This document shows positions 1-13,500 of a stretch of DNA of 64,000 bases, piece after piece. The DNA is from Solanum dulcamara. Lineage: Eukaryota > Streptophyta > Magnoliopsida > Solanales > Solanaceae. The translations under genes and the position numbers were made by a program. Positions within the stretch are counted from its first letter, which is position 1. Every line of letters begins with the position of its first letter. The stretch spans positions 6,126,001-6,190,000 of the forward strand of contig NC_077240.1 of NCBI RefSeq assembly GCF_947179165.1, read 5' to 3'. Under the pieces are notes generated by a model, which saw only the letters and a program-made list of their open reading frames with translations, ran no database searches and was not told where the DNA came from.

Positions 1-2044
1 TTAAAACATGTTGATTTAGCAAAGTTGTTGATGTGTTGAAACAGTGGCCATTACTCAACATAAAGGGTCTTTGGAAAACGGTTTATCATCAAGCTTTATT
101 GAATAGTCACATTTTTTTGTAAATACCCTTTTATAGAACATAATTATTTTAGTGCTCAACTTTATGAAGCATTTGTTCTTGAAAGTCTCTACAAAATAAA
201 AACCATAGAGAAACACAAATGCCTAACTTGGCCTACTTTTTATAAAGGAAAGTATAAAATGTTTTGTCCCCTAATTTTGGCTTTCCTTGTTTTTAGTACA
301 AATCTAAATAATCTATTAAAAAAATCTTAAATTAACAACAAGAAGTAGATATGGAATGTGACTAGGAATAATCGGTAGGGTAATTTTAATCTAAGTATTT
401 ATATAAGTAATGGACACATAAGTTAGCAATTGGTTTTCTTCCACCAATAATAATAATAATAAGAAAAAACTGATAAGGACAAAAAATGCTCCTTTATATT
501 TTGTTATAATATATTTTCTTGATTAACCTTTCAACTCATAGAAGTTCTCAATGTTATCTTTTATCTCAAATATATTTCTTAGCAATTAAAAATGCTCAAA
601 TATACTCATCTCATTTTGCACATGTCTCTTCATATAACTATCCGTACATATTTAGTAGCAAAACCAATTATTTGAATAAATTCTTGAACTTAAATCAGGT
701 CTAAATATACTACTAAACAACAAAAGAAGTTCATATGCTCCTCACATTAATGACGAAATAGAGAGTAATGCATGAGTAATTTTTTTTAGGATGTGTTCAA
801 ATTTAAAACACCATTAAAAATTATAAACCGGAATGAGTAATATAAAAGCATCCAAGTGTTGATATGGTCATATGGAATATGAGTTGGAAAAATGAGTAGG
901 GTAATTTTTCCACAAATGAAACAAAGACATTAAAAATTTGTTTGAAATAAGGGCAAACAGTGAGTCACACGAACAAAGCTACTTTCCAAAGATTACGATG
1001 GAGTGATACGTATTTCTTTATTTTTAATTAGCGATTTTGAATTCAAATCCCCATGGTATAAAGTCATTTTTGTTAGAAAATATTTTATCTCCTAATGTGA
1101 AATTTTTCGACGTAAATCAGAATGTAGTTGAACTCTAATATGAGTACTGAACATCGTGTGAAAGACAAAAAATAAAAAGGAGCTGCTCTCCAATACTATT
1201 CATCCACTATTGCTTTGGCCCCACCCATTGGGCGTGCGTCTTTGACCCAACATCCCCTTTCCTAATTAAAACACCTCCCTAAAGCCACAGAGATTTTTTC
1301 CATAAAAGATTATAACTATTTAAATCCACAAATCTTTTTTTAACTTCAACTTCAACAACAATAATAAAATATCGGTATAATTTCATAAATAAGATTTGAG
1401 GAGAGTAGAACATACACACACCTTATTCCTCTTTTACTAGATAAATAAATTATTTTCGATAGACTTTCAATTTAAAAAATCTAACTTCAACCTCAACTAA
1501 CTTGTTATTTTAATTTTCAGCTACAAATCTTGTGCAAAATGCTGAGGTACTCTTTATACCCAAATATAAGTAAATAAACATAGAAAAGAAAATTCCTAAA
1601 GGGGTTAATTTGGAAAAGAAACTGACCTAGTGAGTTTGTTATTAGATGTCAGTTTAAGATTAGTCAGATAGGCATATTGATCTCAATTCAATATTACTAT
1701 TTTTTCACCACATTAATTTCTCTTTACATTTATTAAATAAAAATAAAAATATCTTAATTTTTTAAAATAACAATTATTTTCAATCAATTATTTTTAATAA
1801 GTCTGACAACTAAAATGGATCCTAACGTAGTAGCAGTATTGGTAAACCTCAATGTAACAAGCAAATCATCATCAACTTGTAAAGTTGATTTTAAGATGTA
1901 CACGTTTGCCCTAATAAAGCAAAACACAAGTTTTACGAAAATCTGTTTGATTGGATGTACTTAAAAAAATAAACAAAAAATTGACAGATAAGTTAAATAT
2001 ATGACTAGTAAAAATGATTGCCTTTTTTTTTTACTATTACTCTA
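1..2044. other. AT-rich intergenic DNA, no gene seen
   Basis: No open reading frame here looks like a gene. The sequence is AT-rich with frequent stops in all frames. The one recognisable piece is around 1345-1470. Read on the minus strand it resembles the 3' tail of a Solanaceae LINE/SINE: a run like 'gaaagtctatcgaaaata', then a degenerate 'gtgtgtatgttctactctcc' and a run of TTG-like triplets. It is too decayed for a family name. Confidence 0.6.
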
Positions 2045-2790
2045 ATAACAATAGCAACATATCTAATGTATCAAATGAAGGTATAAAGAAGATAGAACAT
2101 ACATAAATTTTACCTCTATTTTATAGGATAAAGAGGTTGTTTTCAAACCCCGATTTAAAAAAAATGTTCCCAAAGCACGATTGCACGAGTAGTGTAACAA
2201 CAGAATAGTAAAATACAACATATTGAAAAAGAAGAGACTACACAATTACTAAATACCTCATACATCTCCCACATAAAGTGCGATAATAATCGGCTACTTA
2301 CTAGCCTTTTACCTTAATCATCGATTCAAACCTTCATATATTTAGGGTCATGTCCTCAGTAAACTAAGCTGAAGTTATGTCATGTCCTGTCTAATTAATT
2401 ACCTTTCCTATTTCTTTTTTAGTCTATCTCTACCTCTTTTAACTCATGTTACAGTTAAGCGCTCGCGCTTCCTTACTGGCACATCCGCACACATCCTCTT
2501 CACATGCTTGAATTATTTTCAGTCTCATTTTTCTCATCTTATCTACCACAGAGGTCACTCTCACCTTATCCCATAGAAATTCATTCCTGATCACATGATT
2601 CACATCTCTCTTAGTATGTTCACACATCTATCTGAGTGTTCCGCTATATTCATCTTCTGAATGTTGGCGTTATTGACTGATCAACACTCGGCCCTATACA
2701 ACAATATTGATCTATCCATCACGCTATAAAATATACCTTTGAAGCCTTATCGTCACGTTCTTATCGTACATTACCTTAAAAAATAAGTCA
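2045..2790 (-). mobile_element. Decayed LINE remnant (3' part of reverse transcriptase ORF plus tail)
   Basis: On the minus strand an open piece at about 2439-2627 begins MCEHTKRD and contains [11 protein letters not shown]. This is the same stretch as MCEHTRSD...[11 protein letters not shown] in the better preserved LINE at 50555-51535. Upstream (to about 2790) the protein similarity continues but with stops. Downstream (about 2265-2400) the DNA still matches the LINE 3' region, including 'gacaggacatga' and 'gaggacatgacc'. The TTG-type tail lies near 2045-2110. It is not functional. Confidence 0.7.
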
Positions 2791-2934
2791 ATTCATCCAC
2801 CCACTCTAATATGATGTGCGATATCATCACCAATCTCCCTTATCTTTTTAAAATTATTGATCCAAAATATTTAAAAATTAACTTGGTGCAATAATTAAAT
2901 GACTAGGGGTGAGAGTTCTACATATTTTTCTCTC

Positions 2935-3430
2935 TATTACTCTATTATATAAGAGGGAATGTGAGAAGCTTGGAGTCAAGCTAGCTGCTTAGTCATCTCA
3001 AGCTCCTCACATAGTTAAATGTTTTATTTTGCGTTTCAATGATAAATTATTTGATAATTTTCACTATTTATAGTTAGTAATTTTATTTTAATGTATTTGT
3101 CATACTTTCATTTTTAGTTTGTTATATTTAAATTATGAAAAAGTTATACTATAAAATACAATAATTAACAAGTTAAAATATTTTTTACTCTATATTATAA
3201 GCCTCAATGTGAGGAGTTTGGGGTCAACCTACTTGCTTAGTCATCCCAAACTCTTCACATAGTTAAATATTTTATTTTGTGCTTAAATGATAAACTATCT
3301 GATCATTTCACACTATTTATATTTATTAATTTTGCTTTAATTTATTTGTCTTACTTTCATTTTTAATATGTTATATATTTTAATTACAAAAAAATTATAC
3401 TATAAATTATAATAATTAACAAGTTAAAAT
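2935..3430. repeat. Tandem pair of about 248-bp AT-rich units, each carrying a hairpin
   Basis: Two neighbouring blocks have the same order of sequence: a hairpin arm, the words 'ttagtcatc', the opposite arm, then 'acatagttaaat.ttttatttt' and AT-rich filler. The hairpins lie at 2959-3013 and 3207-3261, so the period is 248 bp. In the second, the arm 'tgtgaggagtttggg' pairs with 'cccaaactcttcaca'. Weaker relatives of the filler continue to about 3990. It may be part of an old MITE, but clear terminal repeats and a target duplication were not seen. Confidence 0.6.
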
Positions 3431-4200
3431 ATTTTTTTAAAACATATTAAAATTTTGATTGACTCTCAAAATTTTACACGTGCCGCATAAGTTGGGACAG
3501 ATAGAGTAACATATATTATTTTAAAATTAGATAAAAAAATACTGTAAATCACAATAATTAACAACTTAAACCATATAAAAATTAGAAGATAGCCACATAA
3601 ATTTAGACAAATAGAGTAACATATAAATTGAGACAAATGAAGTAACATATATTGGGCTGCTTAGGACAAGAAATGTCCAATTTGTCCTTCTACTTCAATT
3701 TCCTCTATTAATTATATTTAGTACATTCTCCACTTCAATTTATTCATCTTACTTTTCTTTTAAGTATGTTATATAGCATTATAAATCGCAATAATTAACA
3801 ACTTAAAATATTTTAAAAAAATATTAAAAATTTAATTGACTCTCCAAATTTTATATATGTTTACATAAATTGAGATAGAGAATAACATTTACATAAAAGT
3901 ATTATAAATCACAATAATTAATAATTTAAAATATTTAAAAATCATATAAAAATTTAATTGACAATCCGCATATATTAAGATACAATACAAATAAGAAGAT
4001 TACTTACCATTAAGTTAGTCTAAAGTCTAAACAAATTTTAAATAGTTTCCAAATAGAAAATCATGTCATTAGTTTCTAAAGAAAATTTCCTAGCGGGTCA
4101 AATTTAGCAACTGAAAGAAAGAAATGCATAAAATCAAATGTTAACTGAAAGAGCACTAATTAGTAACACATTTTCCTGAATAGAATAGACAACTGTGAAA
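3431..4200. other. AT-rich spacer upstream of the SERK gene
   Basis: No gene is seen. The first part holds degenerate relatives of the AT-rich filler of the preceding tandem repeat, with phrases like 'cacttcaatttattcatctt' that recall common Solanaceae MITE ends. The SERK promoter should be in the right-hand part, but I could not fix a TATA box or transcription start. A transcribed leader probably begins near 4200, where pyrimidine-rich sequence (ctctctcttcttctgc) starts. Confidence 0.4.
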
Positions 4201-4508
4201 GCACAACCTTTGACCAACATCTCTCTCTTCTTCTGCAACGACGACTACCACCATTCTTCCCCTTAAACCGTTGAATTTTGTTACTACCATTATTCAATCC
4301 ATTATTACAGTTTCAGTCTCTGTGATTTATCTCCCATCCCTCAATTCTCCAAGAGACTTCAAGAAAGTTAAAAAAAATAATAATCAAAAAAGTCTTTTCT
4401 TGATCCCTTTTGCTTTTGTTATACTGTTTTCTGCTGCTTCTGGGATTTCAGATTTGAAGACTTCCATTTTCTTGGATTAGGGTTTTGATTATTTTTGGCT
4501 TATTGAAG

Positions 4509-4550
4509 ATGTGGAGTTAGTATGTGAAGATTGTTATGAGGAAAATCTAG
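4509..4550 (+). promoter_or_regulatory. Three very short upstream ORFs in the SERK leader
   Basis: Just upstream of the kinase start at 4591 there are three upstream ATGs, each closed almost at once: 4509-4520 (ATG TGG AGT TAG), 4522-4527 (ATG directly followed by TGA) and 4536-4550 (ATG AGG AAA ATC TAG). All three are seen directly. If the leader is transcribed without an intron here, ribosomes would meet them before the main start, which could dampen translation. That effect is inference. Confidence 0.5.
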
Positions 4551-4590
4551 GTTTTTAGCAGGTGGGGTTGTGGTGAAGGGACTAGGTGGG

Positions 4591-7500
4591 ATGATGGATC
4601 AATGGGTCTTGGCGATCTTGGGGTCTGCTTCAGTTTTTCTTTGCTTAATTGGGCTGTTGCTGGTTCCTGTTTATGGTAACACTGAAGGTCTGTTCTTGGA
4701 CTTTACATTTTCAGTTTGGTTGCTTTGTATTAAGTTGAAAGATGTTGACCTTTTCTGTTCCTAATTGGCTGTTTAACAATTGAAGCTAAATGGGTATATT
4801 CATTGCATTAAACAGTTGAATTGCAGTTAACTGATACTATTTAGGAGCTTAATTTGTTAATAATTGTGTATGTGTGTGTGTGTTTGGGGAGTGTGGGAGG
4901 TGGGGGTAGAAGAAAGTCAGTTTGAGTATAAGTAATGCCAAGAAAGTTGCGATTTAATGTGCTTACCAATAAAGAGGTTAATTTTAGTAAAGAAACAGCT
5001 TTAAGAAAGTGCTGAATTACTACTGATTACAGTATTAGTGACTAAGGAGGTGCCTGGACAAGATAATTACTGATTATTAATCACTTCATGTAATACAGGT
5101 GATGCGTTGAATGCACTGAAGACCACCTTGGCTGATCCTAACAATGTTTTACAGAGTTGGGATCCAACCCTTGTCAATCCTTGTACTTGGTTTCATGTGA
5201 CCTGCAACAGTGAGAATAGCGTAACTAGAGTGTAAGCTACTGAAAACCTAGGTTCCTCCCTGATGTTTCGTGATACAGGGTTCATTTACCAATTTTAGCT
5301 CCATTCGTTTTACATGCAGCGATCTTGGAAATGCAAATTTGTCGGGTCAACTCGTTCCACAGCTTGGTCAACTCTCGAATTTGCAATACTTGTAAGTTAC
5401 CTTTTGTGATAATTGAACTGTTTTTTTGTAGCATTTACTGTTTCCTTTTAGTTTTTATTTGTAACTGGTAAAGTTGCTGCCATGTGACCAGGAGGTCACA
5501 GGTTCAAGCCTTGGAAACAGCCTCTGGCAGAAATGCAAGGTAAGGCTGTGTACAATAGACCCTTGTGGTCGGGCTCTTCCCCGAACCCTGCGCATAGAGG
5601 GAACTTTAGTGCACCGGGCTGCCCCTAGTAAATTGTCACAATACAAATGTCATATATGCATCTACATTCCTATGTTAAGTCACTAGTGTTTGTATACTCT
5701 GAGTTGATTGTGATTGGATAGGGTCAAAAAATCCTAAATAGTTGCCAAGAAAGTTAAAGTTAGTGTATAGCTGTTATTAGGAACCAGTAATTCTATTCAA
5801 AGATCATGAATGACTCTCACTCAAGGACTGGAAATCTGAAAACTGTTAGTTTATTTCTTCTTCATTCAATTTTCACTAGTATATGGTGCCAGCAGCTTTT
5901 AATTATATTCAATTCTGACAATCCTTATGTTCTATTTTTCTGGTGAGAAATTATGATTAGGTAAGTAGCTCTTCCTATTATATTGCTGATGCTTTATGTG
6001 CATTGAGTGGGCATTATAAGATACATTGTATCTTGTATGTTTAGATTATTGAACTTGTCAGGGAACTTCAGTTTGCTCCATTGACTTGATACCCAAACCC
6101 AAATTAAATAAAAAATCTTGTTTTTCTAGAGGTACTAGAATGTTTCTAGTGGATATACCTACATATTCCCTTAATCCAAGATGATGTACTTCTCCTTTTA
6201 ATATGCCCAAATTTACACGATACTTTCTCCTTAAATGGCAAAGTTTGCAACATTCAAGAATTAAATTACTGCAATGATAGTCCCAGTTTCCATATATTGT
6301 TACTATTGATAGTCCCAGTTTCCACATATTTTTACTCTTTAGTCCAGGCATAGTTCGTTAAACTGGGAAGGAGTGGATTTATTTGACAGGAGCGGACATT
6401 CTATTTGTCATGTTCAATCTATGCACTATTAGACTATTGGTTTCTGGTATTAGCAATTTCCATTTTTTCCAAATTCTCATACCTAAATGAATCATTTCTT
6501 TAATTATTTTTTTAAAATGGTGGTGGTGTCAATGTCATATTGTGTGCACCTCGACTATTCCACCGGGTACCTGTTACCTCCCACCAACACATGTACCAAT
6601 TAACTCTGTCTACCAAGGTAGGGCTTAGGCAAATAGCAGATGGGAAGAATTTACCTAATGTATTTTGCCATAGGATTTGAACTTGGGTCATTTCTTTAAT
6701 TTTTGGGCAATTTTTTTGTGAGTTAATTCATAATAAATGTGGCGTGAATGTGCTTTCACAGTGGTTAAATTAATTTTAATTTCTTGTGCAATTTTATAAT
6801 TGGTGGGCCGATGAAAGTGGATCATAAAAAAACTGTCTGCTTCCGTTTAAACTGATCTTAACTAATACATATGCTGGTGATTCCTTTGAACATAAAATAC
6901 TTGAAACCTTCTACGTATAGCTTCATTTCTTGCTTGCTAAGTCGACAGTTGATTATGCTACTCTCAAATTGATTCCGAGACTTCTACATTTCCTATATCA
7001 TGCAGATAGTCATATCTATAGATTGTAAAATCAGTATTATGTGGAATAGCTTAAAAGTTGTATGGGTTCCTTTCAAATTGCAATAAGATTTGACTCAAAT
7101 TATTTTTGTTTGAAGTAGCAAGATGAGTGAGTGAAGATGCTGTAAGCAGTAATGAAATACTATTAAAATGTACAGAATCCCCTCTGCCGCAGATGTTCCC
7201 ATTGACACTTTAAACACATTTTGAACCTCCTTTTCTTTTCTCTCAAAAGGTGTAGCTTGTGGATGCACTTATTAATTTTTAACGTGCTACATAGCTATGT
7301 TATGACTATTATATAGCCCTTTATTTTTGCAGATTGTGTGGTCTGGAAGTTTCAGAACTGATTTGCTTACGACCTCTTTTTCCTAATTTCAGGGAACTTT
7401 ATAGTAATAATATAAGTGGAAGAATTCCTTATGAACTGGGGAATTTGACGAATTTGGTGAGCTTGGATCTTTACGTGAACAAGTTAGTTGGTCCAATCCC

Positions 7501-10500
7501 CGACACTTTGGGCAAGCTTCAGAAACTACGTTTTCTGTATGGGTTACACATCCTTTTCCTCTTCTATATGTTTGTTTTTCTTTTTCGTTTGCTTGGCTGA
7601 ATAGTTTCTTAAGCCATAAGCTTTTATTTTCTGAAGATTTTGCTTAGTCAAAAAATGCCTCCTATTTTAGCACATGTGAGTGGCTCTGTACTCTGTAGTT
7701 GCCAATAGTCTAGCAAAACTTGTTGTCAGAGAGAACCTACTATTTCTCTTGTTTAGTTATTTGGATAATAGGGATAGACTTTGCTCCTTATTGGCCAAGT
7801 AATGTGGACATGAAGACACAAAATTTTCGAACACCTGGAGTATCTTTACCAATGGGACAGCATCATTATTTTCTGTGTGGCTTAAATTATTCATAGAGAG
7901 AGAGAGAGAGAGAGAGTAAAGCAGCTCATAGCAGTACCCTAAGTCTGTGTCTTAGGGTGTCCAAAATGGACATGTGTATCTGAAAATTCAAAGAAATATA
8001 CAGGAAGTTAGACACACATATGCGTGATGTGTGTCCAACACAAGTACTTGACAATGAAATTTGTCCATTATCCTTGGCAGGCATCATTCTTATCTCCCTT
8101 ATAGGCTTGCAAAAGGCTAGGTGGATTTGAGTGGTTGATAAAATTGTGGTTGCTTCTCTCTATAAAGGCTCATTGGTGTGCTGCTGAACAGGATAAAAAA
8201 TGTACATGCTATTCTTCTTATTACCCTAAGCTCTGAAAACTAGATACTTCTGAAGATTGTATATAGAAACATAAATCTCAACCTGCTAACAGTGTCGAGA
8301 AGCTCTCTCAGATATTGGGCATGAATTTTGTAGCATCTTCTAATATTACTATCTGTTCTTCATTAGTCAAGTATTTAGTACATGGTACACATGGACTGAT
8401 TAATTAGCCATGTTCTGTCTGTTTAAGATTGATCAAACTTTTTTCTCATTGTTATTATTTTCTTGTTGCTAAATTGAAGGAGGCTTAACAATAACAGTTT
8501 GACTGGACAAATTCCGATGCTTTTAACCACAGTCACTTCACTTCAAGTGCTGTAAGTATAAAGATGGCACATTTTTTATCATGTGCTGTTTTCGCCATAA
8601 GTATTTTCTAATTCTTAGGTACTAATGGTCATTCCTCACAATGCAGTGATCTGTCAAACAATAAATTAACAGGACCCGTTCCAGTCAATGGTTCCTTCTC
8701 GCTTTTTACTCCTATCAGGTCTGTCACTAGTATATATTTAAGTTCTGTCACTGGAATCATGATAAAAAAATTCTAACATCTAAATGTCTATATTTCAGTT
8801 TTGCTAATAACCCATTGGATATTCCTCCAGCTTCTCCACCTCCTCCTATTTCTCCAACACCCACTTCTTCAGGTTTGATAAAATAATTTATGTTTCATGG
8901 TTAAGATTAAGACACTGCTCTCTCCCATTCCCCTCCCTCCACCCCCCCAACCCCCACCCCACGAAAAAGGCAAAGGGCTGACTGCTTTAGGGAGGAGACT
9001 TAACCCCTAACAAGGTCTTTTTTTTACAAGCTATTCATTTGCACATTTAATAACTTTTAGTATTTTATGTGAGATAAGTTTACAGGTGATTTTGGGATTA
9101 TCTACTGTTTGATAGGTTGTATAAATAGATTAGACTTATAAATTGAAGAGTGGATAGAAGTATCCTACATCAGAAAATGCAACTGTATGCATTAGATATT
9201 GCGACTATAAAAGGACCCAGACTTCAGAATTTATTGTCATGCATTCTCTCAATTCTTTTCCCATGTCTCTTATTTCTGACATGGTATCAGAACTTTGGTG
9301 AGAGATTAGTTTCAGTGCATTTACCAGCAACATGCGGGAGAAAAATCTCCTTGCTGTGCAATTCCCATTGACCATGAATGCTGTCAAAAGGTATCCTTGC
9401 CATTTCTGCGTACTGTAAATAAACCAACACCACAAAAGGCCGAATAACAAACATGTACCTGATTGTTATACATAAACTGAAGGACCTTAACCTATTTCTG
9501 CATCTTTTCTCTTTTGTTAGCACTTGAGCTTTACAACATATTCCTCAGTGAGAGAGTGTAAATGGCGAAACTACCATATCCCTTTCTTAAAATTTTTGAA
9601 CTTTCTATGTTAAGTTTTATTCATCCATAAAAAAAAAATTAAAAACTTAAAATTGGAAATTCCTAGGTGTGGGAAACAGTGCAACCGGGGCGATTGCTGG
9701 CGGTGTTGCTGCAGGGGCTGCTCTTCTGTTTGCAGCTCCTGCGATTTTGCTTGCTTGGTGGCGTCGAAGGAAGCCAGAAGACCACTTCTTTGATGTTCCA
9801 GGTGGGAAGCCTCAATCAAACATCTCAATTCGTTTTTGTTTTCAAATTTAATTTTAATTTAATGAGTTCTTACAATTTTATGTTCTTTTGCAGCTGAGGA
9901 GGATCCAGAAGTTCATCTTGGACAACTCAAGAGGTTTTCCTTGCGCGAATTACAAGTTGCAACTGACAATTTTAGCAACAAAAATATACTTGGCAGAGGA
10001 GGATTTGGCAAGGTTTACAAGGGCAGGTTGGCTGATGGCTCTTTAGTTGCGGTTAAAAGATTAAAAGAGGAGCGTACTCAAGGTGGGGAATTACAGTTTC
10101 AGACAGAAGTTGAAATGATTAGTATGGCCGTGCATCGAAATCTACTTCGTTTATGGGGCTTTTGCATGACAGCAACTGAACGGTTGCTTGTTTATCCATA
10201 CATGGCAAATGGAAGTGTTGCTTCACGCTTAAGAGGTATCTCTTAGTCTGTAATTTTCCGTATTTTTATTTCTTTGCTCCATTGAGTTGAAGTACATCAG
10301 ATCAAGCACTTGAAAAAGCTGAAAACCGATAACTTTTTTTTAACTTTAAGTTATGTTCTGGTAATATAAGTTATTTGGAGAAGTTACTGCAGATGTGTAC
10401 ATCATTGTGTAAACTTGGCATTATTGGATATTGTCATGTTGTATTAGGAGTTACTTGTTTATAGTTATGAATATGAAATCCTAGTTAGGAAGTTGATGTT

Positions 10501-13500
10501 CTTTTTGATTTTACTCTTGGTCTATCAAGCAATTTCAAGATCATTGCCATCCTTGATGTCCTACCAAATATTAAGATTTCCATTCAAGTTTTATGTTCTG
10601 AATTCATAGTGTCAGAGATGGAAAGTAATCTTCATTTATGCATGAACCGCAAGATATCAATTAATTAAATTCTGTTCAAGCTAAAATGGAAACTTGCGAC
10701 AGTTCACTTGGCATCTTGAACTTGTTCTTACGGTAAATTTACATTCTTGTAGAGCGGCCAGAATCAGATCCACCACTTGGCTGGCCAATAAGGAAGTGTA
10801 TAGCACTTGGATCTGCAAGAGGCCTTGCTTATTTGCATGATCATTGCGACCCTAAGATCATTCACCGTGATGTCAAAGCTGCAAATATATTGTTGGATGA
10901 GGAGTATGAAGCAGTTGTTGGGGATTTTGGGTTAGCCAAACTCATGGACTACAAGGATACTCATGTTACTACTGCTGTACGTGGTACAATTGGGCATATC
11001 GCCCCCGAGTATTTATCCACGGGTAAATCTTCAGAGAAAACTGATGTGTTTGGCTACGGAGTTATGCTTCTAGAGCTCATAACTGGGCAAAGGGCGTTTG
11101 ATCTTGCTCGACTCGCAAATGATGATGATGTCATGTTGCTAGATTGGGTAAGCATTTACTAACATAACATGCTCTAGTTGTTCTACTTCTAGCTTGTATC
11201 TTTTCCCTTTTCTTTTATAAGTCAAAACATTATATTCTTTATAATTGCTAGTTTTTGTTGTGCAACTGACTTCTAACATGGAAGTGAGCACGGGTGAGAG
11301 GATCCCACTTTCCTGCACCTTGCATGCTATCTCCCTATAAGCAGAACACCATCATTGCTGTACTCAACATGATGAAAAGCTGATTTGTAGACCTGCATCT
11401 GTTCTTATCATTTGTTCCAAATAACACGAGAAAATAACCAAAATGGTCCTTAATGTATGAATAATGTTTTATTTTGGTGTTTAATATATTTCACTAGATT
11501 GAAATGGTCCTTAATGTATAACAAAGGTGTTTATTTCGGTCCTTAATATATTTCACTAGATTGAAATGGTCCTTAATATATAACAAAGGTGTTCATTTCG
11601 ATCCTTAATATATTTCACTTGATTGAAATGGTCCTTAATATTTAACAAAAGGTGTTCATTTTGGTCCTTTATCCTAAAGCTAACAGATTTATTAAAAAAT
11701 AAGTGTTAAATTTAACTATGGACCATGTGGCTAACAAAATTCACCATTGTTGTCTTCTTTGTAAGCTCTAAAGAAAGAACTCCATAAAATCTAACACTAT
11801 TTTCTCTACTTTCTCTTTTCTAAAATATTATTCTACTAATCTAATACCTATTTCTGTTTTGAGCAAGAGAAAATAGTAAATTTTGTATTTTGTTAGCCAG
11901 GTGGTGTCCACAATTAAATTTAACACTTTTTTGGATAAATCTACTAGGTTTAAGGGAAAGGACTAAAATGAACACCGTTTGTTATACATTAAGGACCATT
12001 TCAATCAAGTGAAATATATTAAGGACTAAAATGAACACCTTTGTTATACATTAAAGACTATTTCAATCAAGTAAAATATATTAAGGACCAAAATAAAGCA
12101 TTACCAATACATTAAGGACCATTTTGGTCATTTTCTCCAAATAACACCCCCACTACAAAGTGGGACTGGCTAATTAGACTGTCATGTCCCCCTTCCCTTT
12201 CCCTCGAATATCCCCGAATTCCATATTCCTGTTTTATATTCTCTTCCATCAATGAGAAATCTCATCTTCATCTCATCTCCGTCATTCTTTTACACACACT
12301 CATAGCTCTCTTTGTTCTTTTCTCAAGGCCGCGGTTCTGTTTAAAGTAAAAAGTTTTATATTGAGCCCCCCAAAAAAGTAAAAAATTGTGAGCTCTAGTA
12401 GGTTTTACATCGTAGTTTGGCATGTATGATTCAAATTATCTTTTATACTACATTTGAAACATCCAGGTTTCCAAAATAATTTGATTCCTGGGACTAGGAT
12501 TTGTGCACTCTTCGTGTAATCTTTTTGTTTCTTTTTCTAGAACTCAACCATTTTTTGCTAAAATCTTTGTTGCATTAGCGGTATGGTCAGGGTGGATCAC
12601 TTTTATTGTCGTCTTGTAGCAGATTGTTCTGGAATTGATCTTTAGTGTTAAAATCTTTCTCCCTTTGGTTAGCAAAAGCACTCGTCTAGCATGTTGCTAT
12701 ATCAGAAGATTTAGATACTTCTTCCATGCCAAATTAACTGCCGCCTTCTGTGCAGATAAAACTATATCTCTTTTTTTTCTTTGCACAGAATTGCTAGGCT
12801 ATTTCCTCTGTATTTGGTGAGTGTTTGCATCGGAGAGTAGGTGAAATAGAGGATACACTTTGCGAGAGGGGGGACTCCTTTGGGAGGATCCCCTCTAGAA
12901 AGGGAACCCACCCTTTAGGACTTGGGAGTGAAGAGGATGGTCAAATCTTTCACTGTGGTTGAAGTAAATTGAAGTTTTAGAAAATTGAAAGACAAGTGAC
13001 TATCCAAACTTAGAAAGTAAACAAAGTGACTATCTGAACTTGGAAAATTAATATGGTTCAAATATGAACACAGAATCAGGAGCCTCATGCTCTCTGGTTT
13101 TCTGTCTTTTCAATCTCCCTGTAGGGCTGCTTATCAAAGATCTTAATAACTTCTATGGTGAATGCTTTCTTGTTTTTATGATGAAATTAATACACTCTGA
13201 TTTCTTTTTTAAATACTAGTCATATGAATAAATGGTTATGCACCTTATTTGAGCTTAAAACTTCTGCCAAAATTTCAGGTCAAGGGACTTCTGAAGGATG
13301 AGAAGTATGGAACATTAGTAGATGCAGATCTTCAGGGTAATTACAATGAAGAAGAGGTGAAACAGCTTATTCAGGTAGCTCTACTCTGCACACAGAGCTC
13401 CCCAATGGAACGTCCAAAGATGTCAGAAGTGGTCAGAATGCTTGAAGGTGATGGCCTAGCTGAGAGGTGGGAAGAATGGCAGAAGGAGGAGATGTTCCGA

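Noticed and set aside
4271..4480. Plus-strand 69-residue ORF in the SERK leader.
   Set aside because: It does not begin with ATG, has no similarity and ends before the true start.
12835..12930. Unusually G-rich block in SERK intron 10, considered as a separate element or small gene.
   Set aside because: No ORF, inverted ends or known repeat word could be found; left as unexplained intron sequence.
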